Shown piece by piece: positions 6,273 to 12,930 of a DNA stretch of 17,129 bases (its first letter is position 1; every line of letters begins with the position of its first letter). The stretch is from an uncultured Paraburkholderia sp. (GTDB taxonomy: Bacteria > Pseudomonadota > Gammaproteobacteria > Burkholderiales > Burkholderiaceae): contig CALFSF010000353.1 in NCBI GenBank assembly GCA_937917025.1, positions 1-17,129 on the forward strand, written 5' to 3'. A program made the translations under genes and the position numbers. The notes beneath the pieces are model-generated. The model saw only the letters and a program-made list of their open reading frames with translations. It was not told the origin of the DNA and searched no databases.

Positions 6273-7550
6273 ATGATGAGCATGATCGACCTCGATCCTC
6301 CCGGCTTCCAGCCGCCGCGTCCGACGGCAGGCGACGAAGGCGCACGTCGAACCGTCCTGTACGGCGCCTACACCGTCTTCAGCGTGTTCCAGCCGGTGTT
6401 TTCGGTGTCGCACCGTCGCGCGATCGGTTATCACGCGTCGCTGCGCGCGCGTGACGAACACGCGCGCCACGTGCCCTCGCACGAAGTCTTCACGCAGGCG
6501 GCGCGGCGCGGCGATCTGCTGGAGCTTGGCCGGCTCGCGGAATCGCTGCATCTCGGCAACTTCAACGCATTCGACAGCCACGACGAGTGGCTTTTCCTGA
6601 GTCTGCATCCCGCGGCGCTGATGGATACGAGCTACGGCGACGCGCTGCTCGCGGGGCTGAAGGCACTTGGCCTGCCGCCGCAGCGCGTGGTGCTCGAAGT
6701 GTCGGAACAGGCGGGCGGCGAGACGACGCGCTTCGCCGAGATCATCGACGCGCTGCGCAAGTCCGGCTTCCTGATCGCGCTGGATGGCTTCGGCGCGAAG
6801 CATTCGAACATCGACCGCGTGTGGCAGCTGCGCCCCGACATCGTCACGCTCGACCGCTGCATTCTTGCGCAGGCGAGCGAGCATTCGCATATCGAACGCG
6901 TGTTGCCGGGCCTCGTTTCGATGCTGCACGAGTCCGGGCAGCTGGTGCTGATGGGCGGCCTTTCCACTGAACGCGATGCGCTGATCGCGCTCGAATGCAA
7001 CGTCGATTTCGTGCAGGGCGCGTATTTCGCGGGCCCGAGCGTCGATCCGGTGAAGCCGCAAACCGCGGCGGGTCTGATGGATGCGCTCTCGGCCGCGTTG
7101 CGTGAACGTGTTTCGGCGCGCGAGCATGCGCAGGCCGCGCGCCTCGCACCGTATGTCGAGGCGCTGGAGGCGGCCAGCGCCCAGCTTTTCGCGGGCGAAA
7201 CGGTGACCGACGCGACGGCGTCGCTGCTCGCGCTCGGCGAAACCGCGCGCTGCTTCCTGCTCGATGCGTCGGGCCGCCAGATCGGCGACAACGTGTTGCC
7301 GCCGGGACGCGCGTCGCAGCGCGCGAAGCGCTTCCGTCCGCTGCTGCACTCCGAGGGCGCGAGCTGGGAGCGCCGGCCCTATTTCATCGCGGCCGTCCGC
7401 GAACCGGGCCAGGTCCAGCTGACGCCGCCGTATCTGTCGATCAACGAGGCACACCTGTGCGTCACGGCTTCGATCGCCGCTCAAACGGCACACGGACTGC
7501 AGGTGCTGTGCGTCGACATCAACTGGGAAGTCGCCGCGCACCGCAATTAA
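6273..7550 (+). CDS. Degenerate EAL-domain protein with YkuI-type C-terminal domain
   Basis: The 425-residue soluble protein has an EAL fold (about residues 30-265) and a C-terminal PAS/Cache-like domain (about 300-420) resembling YkuI_C, including SINEAHLCVTASIAAQTAHG. EAL enzymes hydrolyse c-di-GMP using a fixed set of metal and base residues; most are changed here. The EAL signature is YHASLR (H54 for Glu), the usual Asn is S110 in FLSLHP, DDFG is D171-G172-F-G, the VKID lysine is T192 in DIVTLD, and the AEGVE segment is MGGLS (G228 for Glu). E142 in LEVSE and Q248 in VQGAYF remain. It should therefore be inactive as a phosphodiesterase and may bind c-di-GMP or a protein partner. The ATG is the first of three closely spaced methionines (residues 1, 2 and 4); no ribosome-binding site is evident. 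It converges with the sigma gene, with only 21 bases between stops. Confidence 0.88.
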   Translation: MMSMIDLDPPGFQPPRPTAGDEGARRTVLYGAYTVFSVFQPVFSVSHRRAIGYHASLRARDEHARHVPSHEVFTQAARRGDLLELGRLAESLHLGNFNAFDSHDEWLFLSLHPAALMDTSYGDALLAGLKALGLPPQRVVLEVSEQAGGETTRFAEIIDALRKSGFLIALDGFGAKHSNIDRVWQLRPDIVTLDRCILAQASEHSHIERVLPGLVSMLHESGQLVLMGGLSTERDALIALECNVDFVQGAYFAGPSVDPVKPQTAAGLMDALSAALRERVSAREHAQAARLAPYVEALEAASAQLFAGETVTDATASLLALGETARCFLLDASGRQIGDNVLPPGRASQRAKRFRPLLHSEGASWERRPYFIAAVREPGQVQLTPPYLSINEAHLCVTASIAAQTAHGLQVLCVDINWEVAAHRN

Positions 7551-7571
7551 GCGACGCGGGCCGCCGGTCGA

Positions 7572-8519
7572 TCAGCACATCGCGGGTTCAGCGCGGCCGA
7601 TGCGCTTCAGAAGACGCATCACCGCGCGCCCGCCCCACGCCGCGTTCACCGCACGAAGATTCCCCGCCGACGACACGACGCATAGCCGCACGATGCGTCC
7701 GTCGCGCATGCTCGTGACGTCCAGCAACCCGGTGATCGCCCCGTCTGACGCCAGCAGCGCGAGGCCCGCGACGCCGTTGATCGTCACGGCCTCAACCGTG
7801 TGCGCGGACGACGACACCTGATCCACCCAGCGCGCCGATGCGATCGCCGCGCCCGCATCGACCTCCTGCGCATCGCCCAGCACCACCGCGTCTTCGGTGA
7901 AGAGGCGCAGCAACTGCGCGCGGTCCTGCGCCTCGATGGCCGCGCGCAATCGCTCGACGACCTGTGCATGCGCGGACGGATCGACGGCCGGTTCCAGCTT
8001 GTCGTCCGCGCGACGCCCATCGCGTTCGCGCTGCAGCCGCAGTTTCGCGCGATGGACGATCTGCCGGCAGTTCACCGCCGACTTGCCGATCGTCTGCGCG
8101 ATGTCCGCGTAATCGCAATCGAACGCTTCGTGCAGCACGAAGGCCGCGCGCTCGTCGGGCGTGAGCCGCTCCAGCAGCAACAGCAGCCCATACGACATCG
8201 CCGACGCGCGCAGCGCCTCGTCTTCCGCGGAAGGCGCGATGCCGTCGAGCCACGGCTCCGGCAGCCAGCCCGTCGCCCGCGACTGGCGCTCCATGCGCAG
8301 ATGCCGCAGCCGGTCGATCGCAAGCCGCACGGTGATGGTGGCAAGCCACGCGGCGGGCGTGCGAACCGTGCCGGCGTCGGTGAGATGCCATTTGAGCCAC
8401 GCGTCCTGCACGACGTCCTCGGCTTCGGCGCGGCTGCCGAGCATCCGGTACGCGAGCGACATCAGCTTTGCGCGCGATGCCGCGAACGTCGCGGCCTTGT
8501 CGATTTCGTCTTTCGTCAT
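7572..8519 (-). CDS. ECF sigma factor, ECF41-like (SigJ type), with fused SnoaL-like domain
   Basis: The 315-residue protein has sigma region 2 (about residues 14-78: LMSLAYRMLGSRAEAEDVVQDAWLKW, WLATITVRLAIDRLR), the linker motif WLPEP at 85-89 that marks ECF41, sigma region 4 (about 112-163: LLERLTPDERAAFVLHEAFDCDYADIAQTIG, then VNCRQIVHRAK), and a SnoaL_2/NTF2-like domain (about 180-290). In ECF41 the fused domain replaces a separate anti-sigma factor and both activates and restrains the sigma core. The DGGGK and NPDKL motifs described in that domain are not intact here: the matching places read GDAQE and SAGNL. No carboxymuconolactone decarboxylase, oxidoreductase or epimerase partner is adjacent; clpP is divergent. 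The start has GGAG 9 bases upstream. An ECF41-type promoter lies about 65 bases upstream, pointing to autoregulation. Confidence 0.92.
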   Translation of the reverse strand: MTKDEIDKAATFAASRAKLMSLAYRMLGSRAEAEDVVQDAWLKWHLTDAGTVRTPAAWLATITVRLAIDRLRHLRMERQSRATGWLPEPWLDGIAPSAEDEALRASAMSYGLLLLLERLTPDERAAFVLHEAFDCDYADIAQTIGKSAVNCRQIVHRAKLRLQRERDGRRADDKLEPAVDPSAHAQVVERLRAAIEAQDRAQLLRLFTEDAVVLGDAQEVDAGAAIASARWVDQVSSSAHTVEAVTINGVAGLALLASDGAITGLLDVTSMRDGRIVRLCVVSSAGNLRAVNAAWGGRAVMRLLKRIGRAEPAMC

Positions 8520-8583
8520 GCGTGATGCTCCGTCATCGTGGAGAAAACACTCCGGCGCCTGAAATGCGCGCCCAGTCTTGCTG

Positions 8584-8610
8584 GACGAACCAGCGGGCGA
8601 AGCTGTGACA
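8584..8610 (-). promoter_or_regulatory. ECF41-type promoter driving the sigma gene (autoregulation)
   Basis: On the minus strand TGTCACA (8610-8604), exactly 16 bases, then CGTC (8587-8584) match all 11 positions of the ECF41 promoter consensus as I recall it (TGTCACA-N16-CGTC). The expected transcription start is near 8576, giving a leader of roughly 55 bases. Confidence 0.7.
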
Positions 8611-8631
8611 GCGTCCGGAAAAAATAAATTC
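8611..8631. promoter_or_regulatory. A/T-rich spacer between the two ECF41-type -35 elements
   Basis: The 21-base interval between the outward-facing TGTCAC elements contains AAAAAATAAATT (8619-8630), in sharp contrast to the surrounding GC-rich DNA. Its position directly upstream of both -35 elements is where an UP element contacting the RNA polymerase alpha subunits would lie. Confidence 0.4.
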
Positions 8632-8658
8632 TGTCACGCGCCGCGCGGCTCCTGCGTC
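8632..8658 (+). promoter_or_regulatory. ECF41-type promoter facing the second clpP gene
   Basis: TGTCACG (8632-8638), exactly 16 bases, then CGTC (8655-8658) match 10 of 11 consensus positions. It is the mirror of the sigma-gene promoter, with the two TGTCAC elements back to back. Transcription would start near 8667, about 60 bases before the clpP ATG. Confidence 0.6.
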
Positions 8659-8726
8659 TTCGAGACAATCCGCGGCGCAGCGTGCCAGCCTTGCGCCGCT
8701 TTCGTCCACCAACGCAAGAGGAACGC

Positions 8727-9377
8727 ATGTCATATCGGCCTCCCCCATCGTTTTCCGGTCTGGGCCTCGTGCCGACCGTCATCGAACAGTCCGGCCGCGG
8801 CGAACGCGCGTACGACATCTTTTCCCGGCTTCTGCGCGAGCGGATCGTGTTTCTGGTCGGACCGGTGAACGAACAGTCGGCGAGCCTGATCGTCGCGCAG
8901 TTGCTGTTTCTCGAATCCGAGAACCCTGACAAGGATATTTCGTTTTACATCAACTCGCCGGGCGGCTCGGTGTACGACGGTCTCGCGATCTACGACACGA
9001 TGCAGTTCATCAAGCCCGACGTGTCTACGTTGTGCACCGGCTTCGCGGCCAGCATGGGGACGTTTCTGCTCGCCGCCGGCGAGCGCGGCAAGCGCTACGC
9101 GCTGCCGAACGCACGCATCATGATTCACCAGCCGTCGGGCGGCAGCCAGGGCACGGCCGCCGACGTCGAGATTCAGGCGAAGGAAGTGGTGTATCTGCGC
9201 GAGCGTCTTAACGCGGTGATGGCGGAGCGCACCGGCCAGAGCGTCGAGCGGATCGAAAAGGACACCGACCGTGACAACTTCATGTCCGCCGAAGGCGCGC
9301 AACACTACGGCCTGATCGACGCCGTACTGACGACGCGAACCGCGCTACCCCTCGAGGCGAAGCGCAACGACATGTGA
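8727..9377 (+). CDS. clpP: ATP-dependent Clp protease proteolytic subunit, second paralogue type
   Basis: The 216-residue protein is a ClpP serine protease subunit, which assembles into two stacked heptameric rings fed by ClpX or ClpA in the cytosol. The catalytic triad is S109 (GFAASMG), H134 (MIHQPSGG) and D183 (TDRDNF). The VGPVNEQSASLIVAQLLFLES and NSPGGSVYDGLAIYDTMQ segments are standard. GFAAS replaces the usual G(M/Q)AAS around the nucleophile, and the N-terminus (MSYRPPPSFSGLG) differs from the housekeeping ClpP, which sits beside tig and clpX; neither is present here. That fits the second, solitary ClpP found in several Burkholderiaceae. The start at 8727 was chosen for AAGAGGA 4 bases upstream, not the in-frame upstream start at 8682, and matches where the family begins. 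A possible ECF41-type promoter lies upstream, shared back to back with the sigma gene. Confidence 0.94.
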   Translation: MSYRPPPSFSGLGLVPTVIEQSGRGERAYDIFSRLLRERIVFLVGPVNEQSASLIVAQLLFLESENPDKDISFYINSPGGSVYDGLAIYDTMQFIKPDVSTLCTGFAASMGTFLLAAGERGKRYALPNARIMIHQPSGGSQGTAADVEIQAKEVVYLRERLNAVMAERTGQSVERIEKDTDRDNFMSAEGAQHYGLIDAVLTTRTALPLEAKRNDM

Positions 9378-9458
9378 CGGGTGAAGTAGCTTGAAGCGCG
9401 GGTGGTTTGACTGCCGTGAAGGTCTGCGCCAGCCGCGCGCCCGGAACGCCCACACGCG

Positions 9459-10262
9459 CTATGAAAACACCTTGCCAACGAACGTCAGCACTGCGTCGTT
9501 GAACATATCCGGCCTTTGCAGCGGCGCGAAATGGCTCACGCCAGGCAGCATCGCCAGTTCAGCGCCGGGGATGCTGCGCGCGAGATATTCCGCGTGTTCC
9601 GGCTTGATGAACTCATCGTTTTCGCTTTGCACGATCGTGACCGGAACGCGGATCTTCGCGAGATCGTCCGCGGAATAGTTCGGTTGCGTGCGCATCATTT
9701 CGCTCACCGCGCCGACAAACGCATCGAACGCGTCGGGTGTCGACGAAAGGTGCTCATAGTCCTTGCGATGCCGGCTGAAACACCGGTCGATCACGGGCGT
9801 GGGCACGAATTCCTTCGTCCCGCCGGGGTCCATGTTGCAGCCGAAGAAAAACACGCCCGCCACCCGTTCGGGCGCCTGCATGCCGAGAATCAGCGCGGTG
9901 CACGCGCCGTCGCTCCATCCCGCCAAAGCAGCTTTTTCGAGCTGCAACGCGTCCATGACGGCCAGCACGTCGGTCGCCATCCGTTCGTACAGGTAGGGTT
10001 TCGCATCGCGCGTGCTGCGTCCGTGACCGCGACTGTCGATCAGCACGACCCGATGACCGGCACTCACCAGCGCCGGCACCTGATAGCCCCAGTTGCCGCT
10101 ATGACCGAGGCCGCCGTGCAGCAGGATCACCGGTGAGCCGGCGCCGTATGTTGCGTACCAGATGCGCGCGCCGTCGTTGTCCACGCTGCCCTGCCCGCCC
10201 GCGACGGGCAGCGGCGCGGCGCCGTGGGCTTCGAAGTGCTTGAGGTCGTCGTCAGCTTCCAT
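9459..10262 (-). CDS. Alpha/beta hydrolase
   Basis: The 267-residue cytosolic alpha/beta-hydrolase-fold protein has an oxyanion-hole motif HGGLGHSG (about residues 49-56), nucleophile elbow GWSDG with S117, acid D216 in SENDEF, and base H244 in GVSHFAP. IDSRGHGRST after the third strand is typical of this fold. Family members include esterases, lactonases and haloperoxidase-like enzymes; the substrate cannot be told from sequence. The ATG at 10262 and a GTG at 10277, five codons upstream, are both possible starts. Neither has a Shine-Dalgarno sequence, and a TACAGT -10-like hexamer at 10281-10276 would favour the ATG with a very short leader. It lies downstream of sodB on the same strand, but a strong terminator separates them. 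It converges with clpP, with 81 bases between stops and no clear terminator there. Confidence 0.88.
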   Translation of the reverse strand: MEADDDLKHFEAHGAAPLPVAGGQGSVDNDGARIWYATYGAGSPVILLHGGLGHSGNWGYQVPALVSAGHRVVLIDSRGHGRSTRDAKPYLYERMATDVLAVMDALQLEKAALAGWSDGACTALILGMQAPERVAGVFFFGCNMDPGGTKEFVPTPVIDRCFSRHRKDYEHLSSTPDAFDAFVGAVSEMMRTQPNYSADDLAKIRVPVTIVQSENDEFIKPEHAEYLARSIPGAELAMLPGVSHFAPLQRPDMFNDAVLTFVGKVFS

Positions 10263-10333
10263 GTGGGTCGGGCTCACTGTACGGTGGACGTTTCAGGAGG
10301 ATGCCACCGGTTCGGCGAAAATGCTCGCCGTTC

Positions 10334-10366
10334 AAAAACAGAAAGCCCTCGCATTGGAGGGCTTTC
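10334..10366 (-). terminator. Rho-independent terminator of sodB
   Basis: Read on the minus strand, a 10-bp stem (GAAAGCCCTC / GAGGGCTTTC, 10366-10341) closes a 6-base loop and is followed by TGTTTTT (10340-10334). It lies 70 bases after the sodB stop and insulates the downstream hydrolase gene. Confidence 0.9.
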
Positions 10367-10436
10367 ATGTTCGATACCGTCCGGAGACTGATCGTAACGC
10401 CACGCGCTGGACGATATCGCGGGCTACATCGTGCGC

Positions 10437-11015
10437 TTACGCGAAATTCTTCGCAGCGAATTCCCAGTTCACGATGTTCCAGTACGCTTCGACAAACTTC
10501 GGACGCGCATTGCGATAGTCGATGTAGTACGCGTGTTCCCACACGTCGATCGTGAGCAGCGGCTTTGCGTCCGTGGTGAGCGGCGTTGCGGCGTTGCTGG
10601 TCGACACCAGGTCGAGCGAGCCGTCGGCTTTCTTCACGAGCCATGCCCAGCCCGAACCGAACGTGCCGACTGCCACCTTCGTGAATTCTTCCTTGAACTT
10701 GTCGTAGGAACCCCACTTCGCGTTGATCGCGTCAGCGAGCTTGCCGGTCGGCGCACCGCCGCCCTTCGGCGACAGGCTGTTCCAGAAGAACGTGTGATTC
10801 CAGACTTGCGCTGCGTTGTTGAACACGCCACCCGACGACTTCTTGACGATTTCTTCCAGCGGCAGGTTCTCGAACTCGGTACCCGGGATCAGCTTGTTCA
10901 GGTTGGTCACATAGGTCTGATGATGCTTGCCGTAGTGAAATTCGAGCGTCTCTTCCGACATGTTCGGTGCGAGTGCGTTCTTTGCGAACGGCAGCGGCGG
11001 GAGCGTATGTTCCAT
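10437..11015 (-). CDS. sodB: Superoxide dismutase [Fe]
   Basis: The 192-residue enzyme converts superoxide to hydrogen peroxide and oxygen in the cytosol. Metal ligands H27, H74, D157 and H161 fall at the same positions as in E. coli SodB, in FHYGKHHQTY, QVWNHTFFW and DVWEHAYYIDY. Q70 in AAQVWNH is the active-site glutamine position typical of iron rather than manganese enzymes. Length and ends match the family; there is no signal peptide. AAGGA lies 8 bases before the ATG. The gene has its own strong sigma70 promoter (11074-11102) and a canonical terminator, so it is monocistronic. It lies downstream of xseA on the same strand. Confidence 0.98.
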   Translation of the reverse strand: MEHTLPPLPFAKNALAPNMSEETLEFHYGKHHQTYVTNLNKLIPGTEFENLPLEEIVKKSSGGVFNNAAQVWNHTFFWNSLSPKGGGAPTGKLADAINAKWGSYDKFKEEFTKVAVGTFGSGWAWLVKKADGSLDLVSTSNAATPLTTDAKPLLTIDVWEHAYYIDYRNARPKFVEAYWNIVNWEFAAKNFA

Positions 11016-11073
11016 GATTGCGTTCCTTGTATCGTGTTATGGGGAGTCTGCGGATAACGCTGTAGAGCACTCG

Positions 11074-11102
11074 ATTGTAGGCGACCAGGAATAACCGTGC
11101 AA
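11074..11102 (-). promoter_or_regulatory. sigma70 promoter of sodB
   Basis: On the minus strand TTGCAC (11102-11097), a 17-base spacer and TACAAT (11079-11074) form the best sigma70 promoter in the window. The transcription start would be near 11067, giving a leader of about 50 bases. Confidence 0.78.
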
Positions 11103-11140
11103 ACCACCGGTCTTTATGGTGAAAATCGCGCGAACACGCA

Positions 11141-11173
11141 GCAGATGCACCGTAAAACATGCTGATGCAACGT
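11141..11173. repeat. Direct repeat upstream of the sodB promoter
   Basis: GCAGATGCACCGT (11141-11153) and GCTGATGCAACGT (11161-11173) match at 11 of 13 positions with a 20-base period, close to two helical turns. They lie about 40-75 bases upstream of the sodB -35, between it and the xseA stop. A regulator site is possible; nothing identifies the protein. Confidence 0.35.
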
Positions 11174-11198
11174 GCGTGACGAGGTCAAAAGTACGGAA

Positions 11199-12578
11199 TC
11201 AGAAGCCTTCCGTAAGACGCGGCTGCACGTCGGCAAGCGCGATGTCGGCGGAACCTTCGGCGAGATGCACGGTAAGCCGCCGGCCCGGTTTCAGCGCCGA
11301 CGGCGCGCGCAACGCACGACCGTTCTGCGCATCGAGCAATGCCGCGTAGCCGCGCTCGAGCGTGCGTTGCGGACTCAGCACCTCGAGCCGCGCGGCGAGC
11401 GTCGCGACACGCGCCGACTGCCGTTCGTGCAGACGCTGCTGCGCGCGTTCGAGCCGCTCGGCAAGCCCCGTCACCTTCGCATGATATGCGGCGAGATCGG
11501 GACGCCAGCGCTGCCAGCGCATCTGCAGGAGCGAGAAGCGCCCGCGTGCGTCACGCACTGGCCGCGCGCCCGCCGAAGCGAGCCTGACGGAAAGCTGATG
11601 CAGATGCATGCGTTGCCGCGCGAGCCTTTCGGCGGGCGAGACGAGACGGCGCGCGAGCCAGTCGAGCTGCTGCGCGCGGCGCTCCATCATGCGGCCGAAG
11701 CCGCGTGCGAGCGTGGCGTGACGGTGATCGAGATCGCGCAGCAGCAACACACGCTGCGGGCTGACGAGTTCGGCGGCGCCCGTCGGCGTGGGCGCACGCA
11801 CGTCGGCCGCGAAATCGGCGATCGTGAAATCGGTTTCGTGACCCACGCCGCTCACCACCGGCATCGCGCTTTCAGCGATCGCGCGCGCGAGCACCTCTTC
11901 GTTGAACGCCCACAGGTCTTCGATCGAACCGCCGCCGCGACACACGATCAGCACGTCGACTTCGCGCCGTGCGTTCGCGGTCTCGACCATCGCCGCGAGT
12001 TTCGCGCTGACGCCCGCGCCCTGCACGGGCGCCGGATAGACGATCACCGGAATATGCGGCGCGCGGCGCTGAAGCGTCGTCAGCACGTCGCGCAACGCGG
12101 CGGCCTGCAATGATGTGACGATGCCGATCGCGCGCGGATGCGGCGGCAGCGCGCGCTTGCGCTCGGGCGCGAACAGGCCCTCGGCTTCGAGCTGCGCCTT
12201 CAGCTTCAGGAACGCTTCGTACAGACGGCCCTGGCCGGTACGCCGCACCGCTTCGACGTTCAGTTGCAGCTCGCCGCGCGGCTCGTACATCGTCACGAGC
12301 GCGCGCACTTCGATGCGGTCGCCCTCGCGTGGCGTGAATTCGGCATGCTGCGCGCGGCCGCGGAACATCACGCAGCGCATCTGCGCCTGTGCGTCCTTGA
12401 TCGAAAAGTACCAGTGACCGCTGGCCGCGCGCGTGAAATTGGACACTTCGCCGGCCACCCAGACGAGCGGAAACGAGCGTTCGAGCATCGTGCCGATCGC
12501 ACGATTGAGCGCCGATACCGGCACGACGACCTCGCCGCCAGGCTGTGACGACGATGCAAAAGGACTTTCGGGATTCAT
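11199..12578 (-). CDS. xseA: Exodeoxyribonuclease VII large subunit
   Basis: The 459-residue catalytic subunit of exonuclease VII degrades single-stranded DNA to oligonucleotides from either end, in complex with several copies of the small XseB. An N-terminal OB-fold DNA-binding domain spans about residues 18-115 (VSALNRAIGTMLERSFPLVWVAGEVSNF, HWYFSIKD). The catalytic domain follows, with AIGIVTS at about 150, CRGGGSIEDLWAFN at 213-226 and SGVGHETDFTIADFAADVRAPTPT at 243-266. A charged, coiled-coil-prone C-terminal region (about 280-410) carries the XseB-binding helices. The start at 12578 (MNPESPF) is where conserved sequence begins; an 89-residue upstream extension of the frame has no family similarity I can see. 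There is no good Shine-Dalgarno sequence. xseB is not in this window. Confidence 0.96.
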   Translation of the reverse strand: MNPESPFASSSQPGGEVVVPVSALNRAIGTMLERSFPLVWVAGEVSNFTRAASGHWYFSIKDAQAQMRCVMFRGRAQHAEFTPREGDRIEVRALVTMYEPRGELQLNVEAVRRTGQGRLYEAFLKLKAQLEAEGLFAPERKRALPPHPRAIGIVTSLQAAALRDVLTTLQRRAPHIPVIVYPAPVQGAGVSAKLAAMVETANARREVDVLIVCRGGGSIEDLWAFNEEVLARAIAESAMPVVSGVGHETDFTIADFAADVRAPTPTGAAELVSPQRVLLLRDLDHRHATLARGFGRMMERRAQQLDWLARRLVSPAERLARQRMHLHQLSVRLASAGARPVRDARGRFSLLQMRWQRWRPDLAAYHAKVTGLAERLERAQQRLHERQSARVATLAARLEVLSPQRTLERGYAALLDAQNGRALRAPSALKPGRRLTVHLAEGSADIALADVQPRLTEGF

Positions 12579-12649
12579 GCGATGAATGAGTTTGACAGGC
12601 CGGACAGACGATAGACCGACTGGCCGATCGCGTCCAGCGCACTGTGCAA

Positions 12650-12670
12650 AATGTGGGAAGTGTCCACATT
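12650..12670. promoter_or_regulatory. 21-bp palindrome AATGTGG-N7-CCACATT upstream of xseA
   Basis: Two perfect 7-base arms (12650-12656 and 12664-12670) with a 7-base spacer lie about 72 bases before the xseA start. Arm size and centre spacing fit a dimeric regulator that binds across one helical turn. I do not recognise the factor. Confidence 0.4.
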
Positions 12671-12735
12671 GACGCACTGTCGTGCGCCCGCGTCTCGCCG
12701 CCTCGCCGCGAAGGCCGTGAATTCGAGGCATGCGC

Positions 12736-12765
12736 TTGATTATTATGAGTTTTATATCTCCAAAA
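12736..12765. other. AT-rich patch in the xseA-lpxK gap
   Basis: A run of about 30 bases containing TTGATTATTATGAG and TTTTATATCT is the most AT-rich stretch in the window. It could hold the xseA promoter on the minus strand (CATAAT and TATAAA are present) or act as an easily melted element near the DnaA-box-like sites about 60 bases away. Confidence 0.4.
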
Positions 12766-12825
12766 GCGTAAGCCATGGCGATGCGCGGCGAGCCTGGTGG
12801 CCCTTTGCGGGTGTCGGAGGCCAGG

Positions 12826-12846
12826 TTCTCCACAAAGTTATCCACA
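12826..12846. promoter_or_regulatory. Two DnaA-box-like 9-mers in tandem
   Basis: TTATCCACA (12838-12846) is identical to the strongest E. coli DnaA box. TTCTCCACA (12826-12834) differs at one position and is in the same orientation, 12 bases away. No dnaA, dnaN, rpmH, parAB or rep gene is in the window, so this is more likely a DnaA regulatory or titration site than an origin. Confidence 0.5.
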
Positions 12847-12874
12847 GGCGCGCCTGCACCGTTTTGACGATTGC

Positions 12875-12898
12875 CGGGGACGCGTTTTGCGCTCCCCG
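12875..12898. repeat. Bulged hairpin in the xseA-lpxK gap
   Basis: CGGGGA (12875-12880) pairs with TCCCCG (12893-12898); after a bulged C, GCG pairs with CGC around a TTTTG loop. No T-tract follows on either side. Role unknown. Confidence 0.35.
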
Positions 12899-12900
12899 AC

Positions 12901-12930
12901 TTGCGGCGTACGCCGCTCGCGCGCTAGAGT
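12901..12930 (+). promoter_or_regulatory. Candidate promoter of the lpxK operon
   Basis: TTGCGG (12901-12906), an 18-base spacer and TAGAGT (12925-12930) form a moderate sigma70-like pair, giving a leader of about 195 bases before the lpxK ATG. Confidence 0.3.

Noticed and set aside
8682..8726. Upstream in-frame start giving a 231-residue ClpP
   Set aside because: The added residues are not ClpP-like, while AAGAGGA sits correctly before the ATG at 8727.
12579..12845. 89-codon N-terminal extension of XseA
   Set aside because: It has no similarity to the family N-terminus and contains the palindrome, AT-rich patch and DnaA-like boxes, so it is better read as intergenic.
12826..12846. Chromosomal or plasmid replication origin
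   Set aside because: There are only two boxes and no dnaA, dnaN, rpmH, parAB or rep gene nearby.
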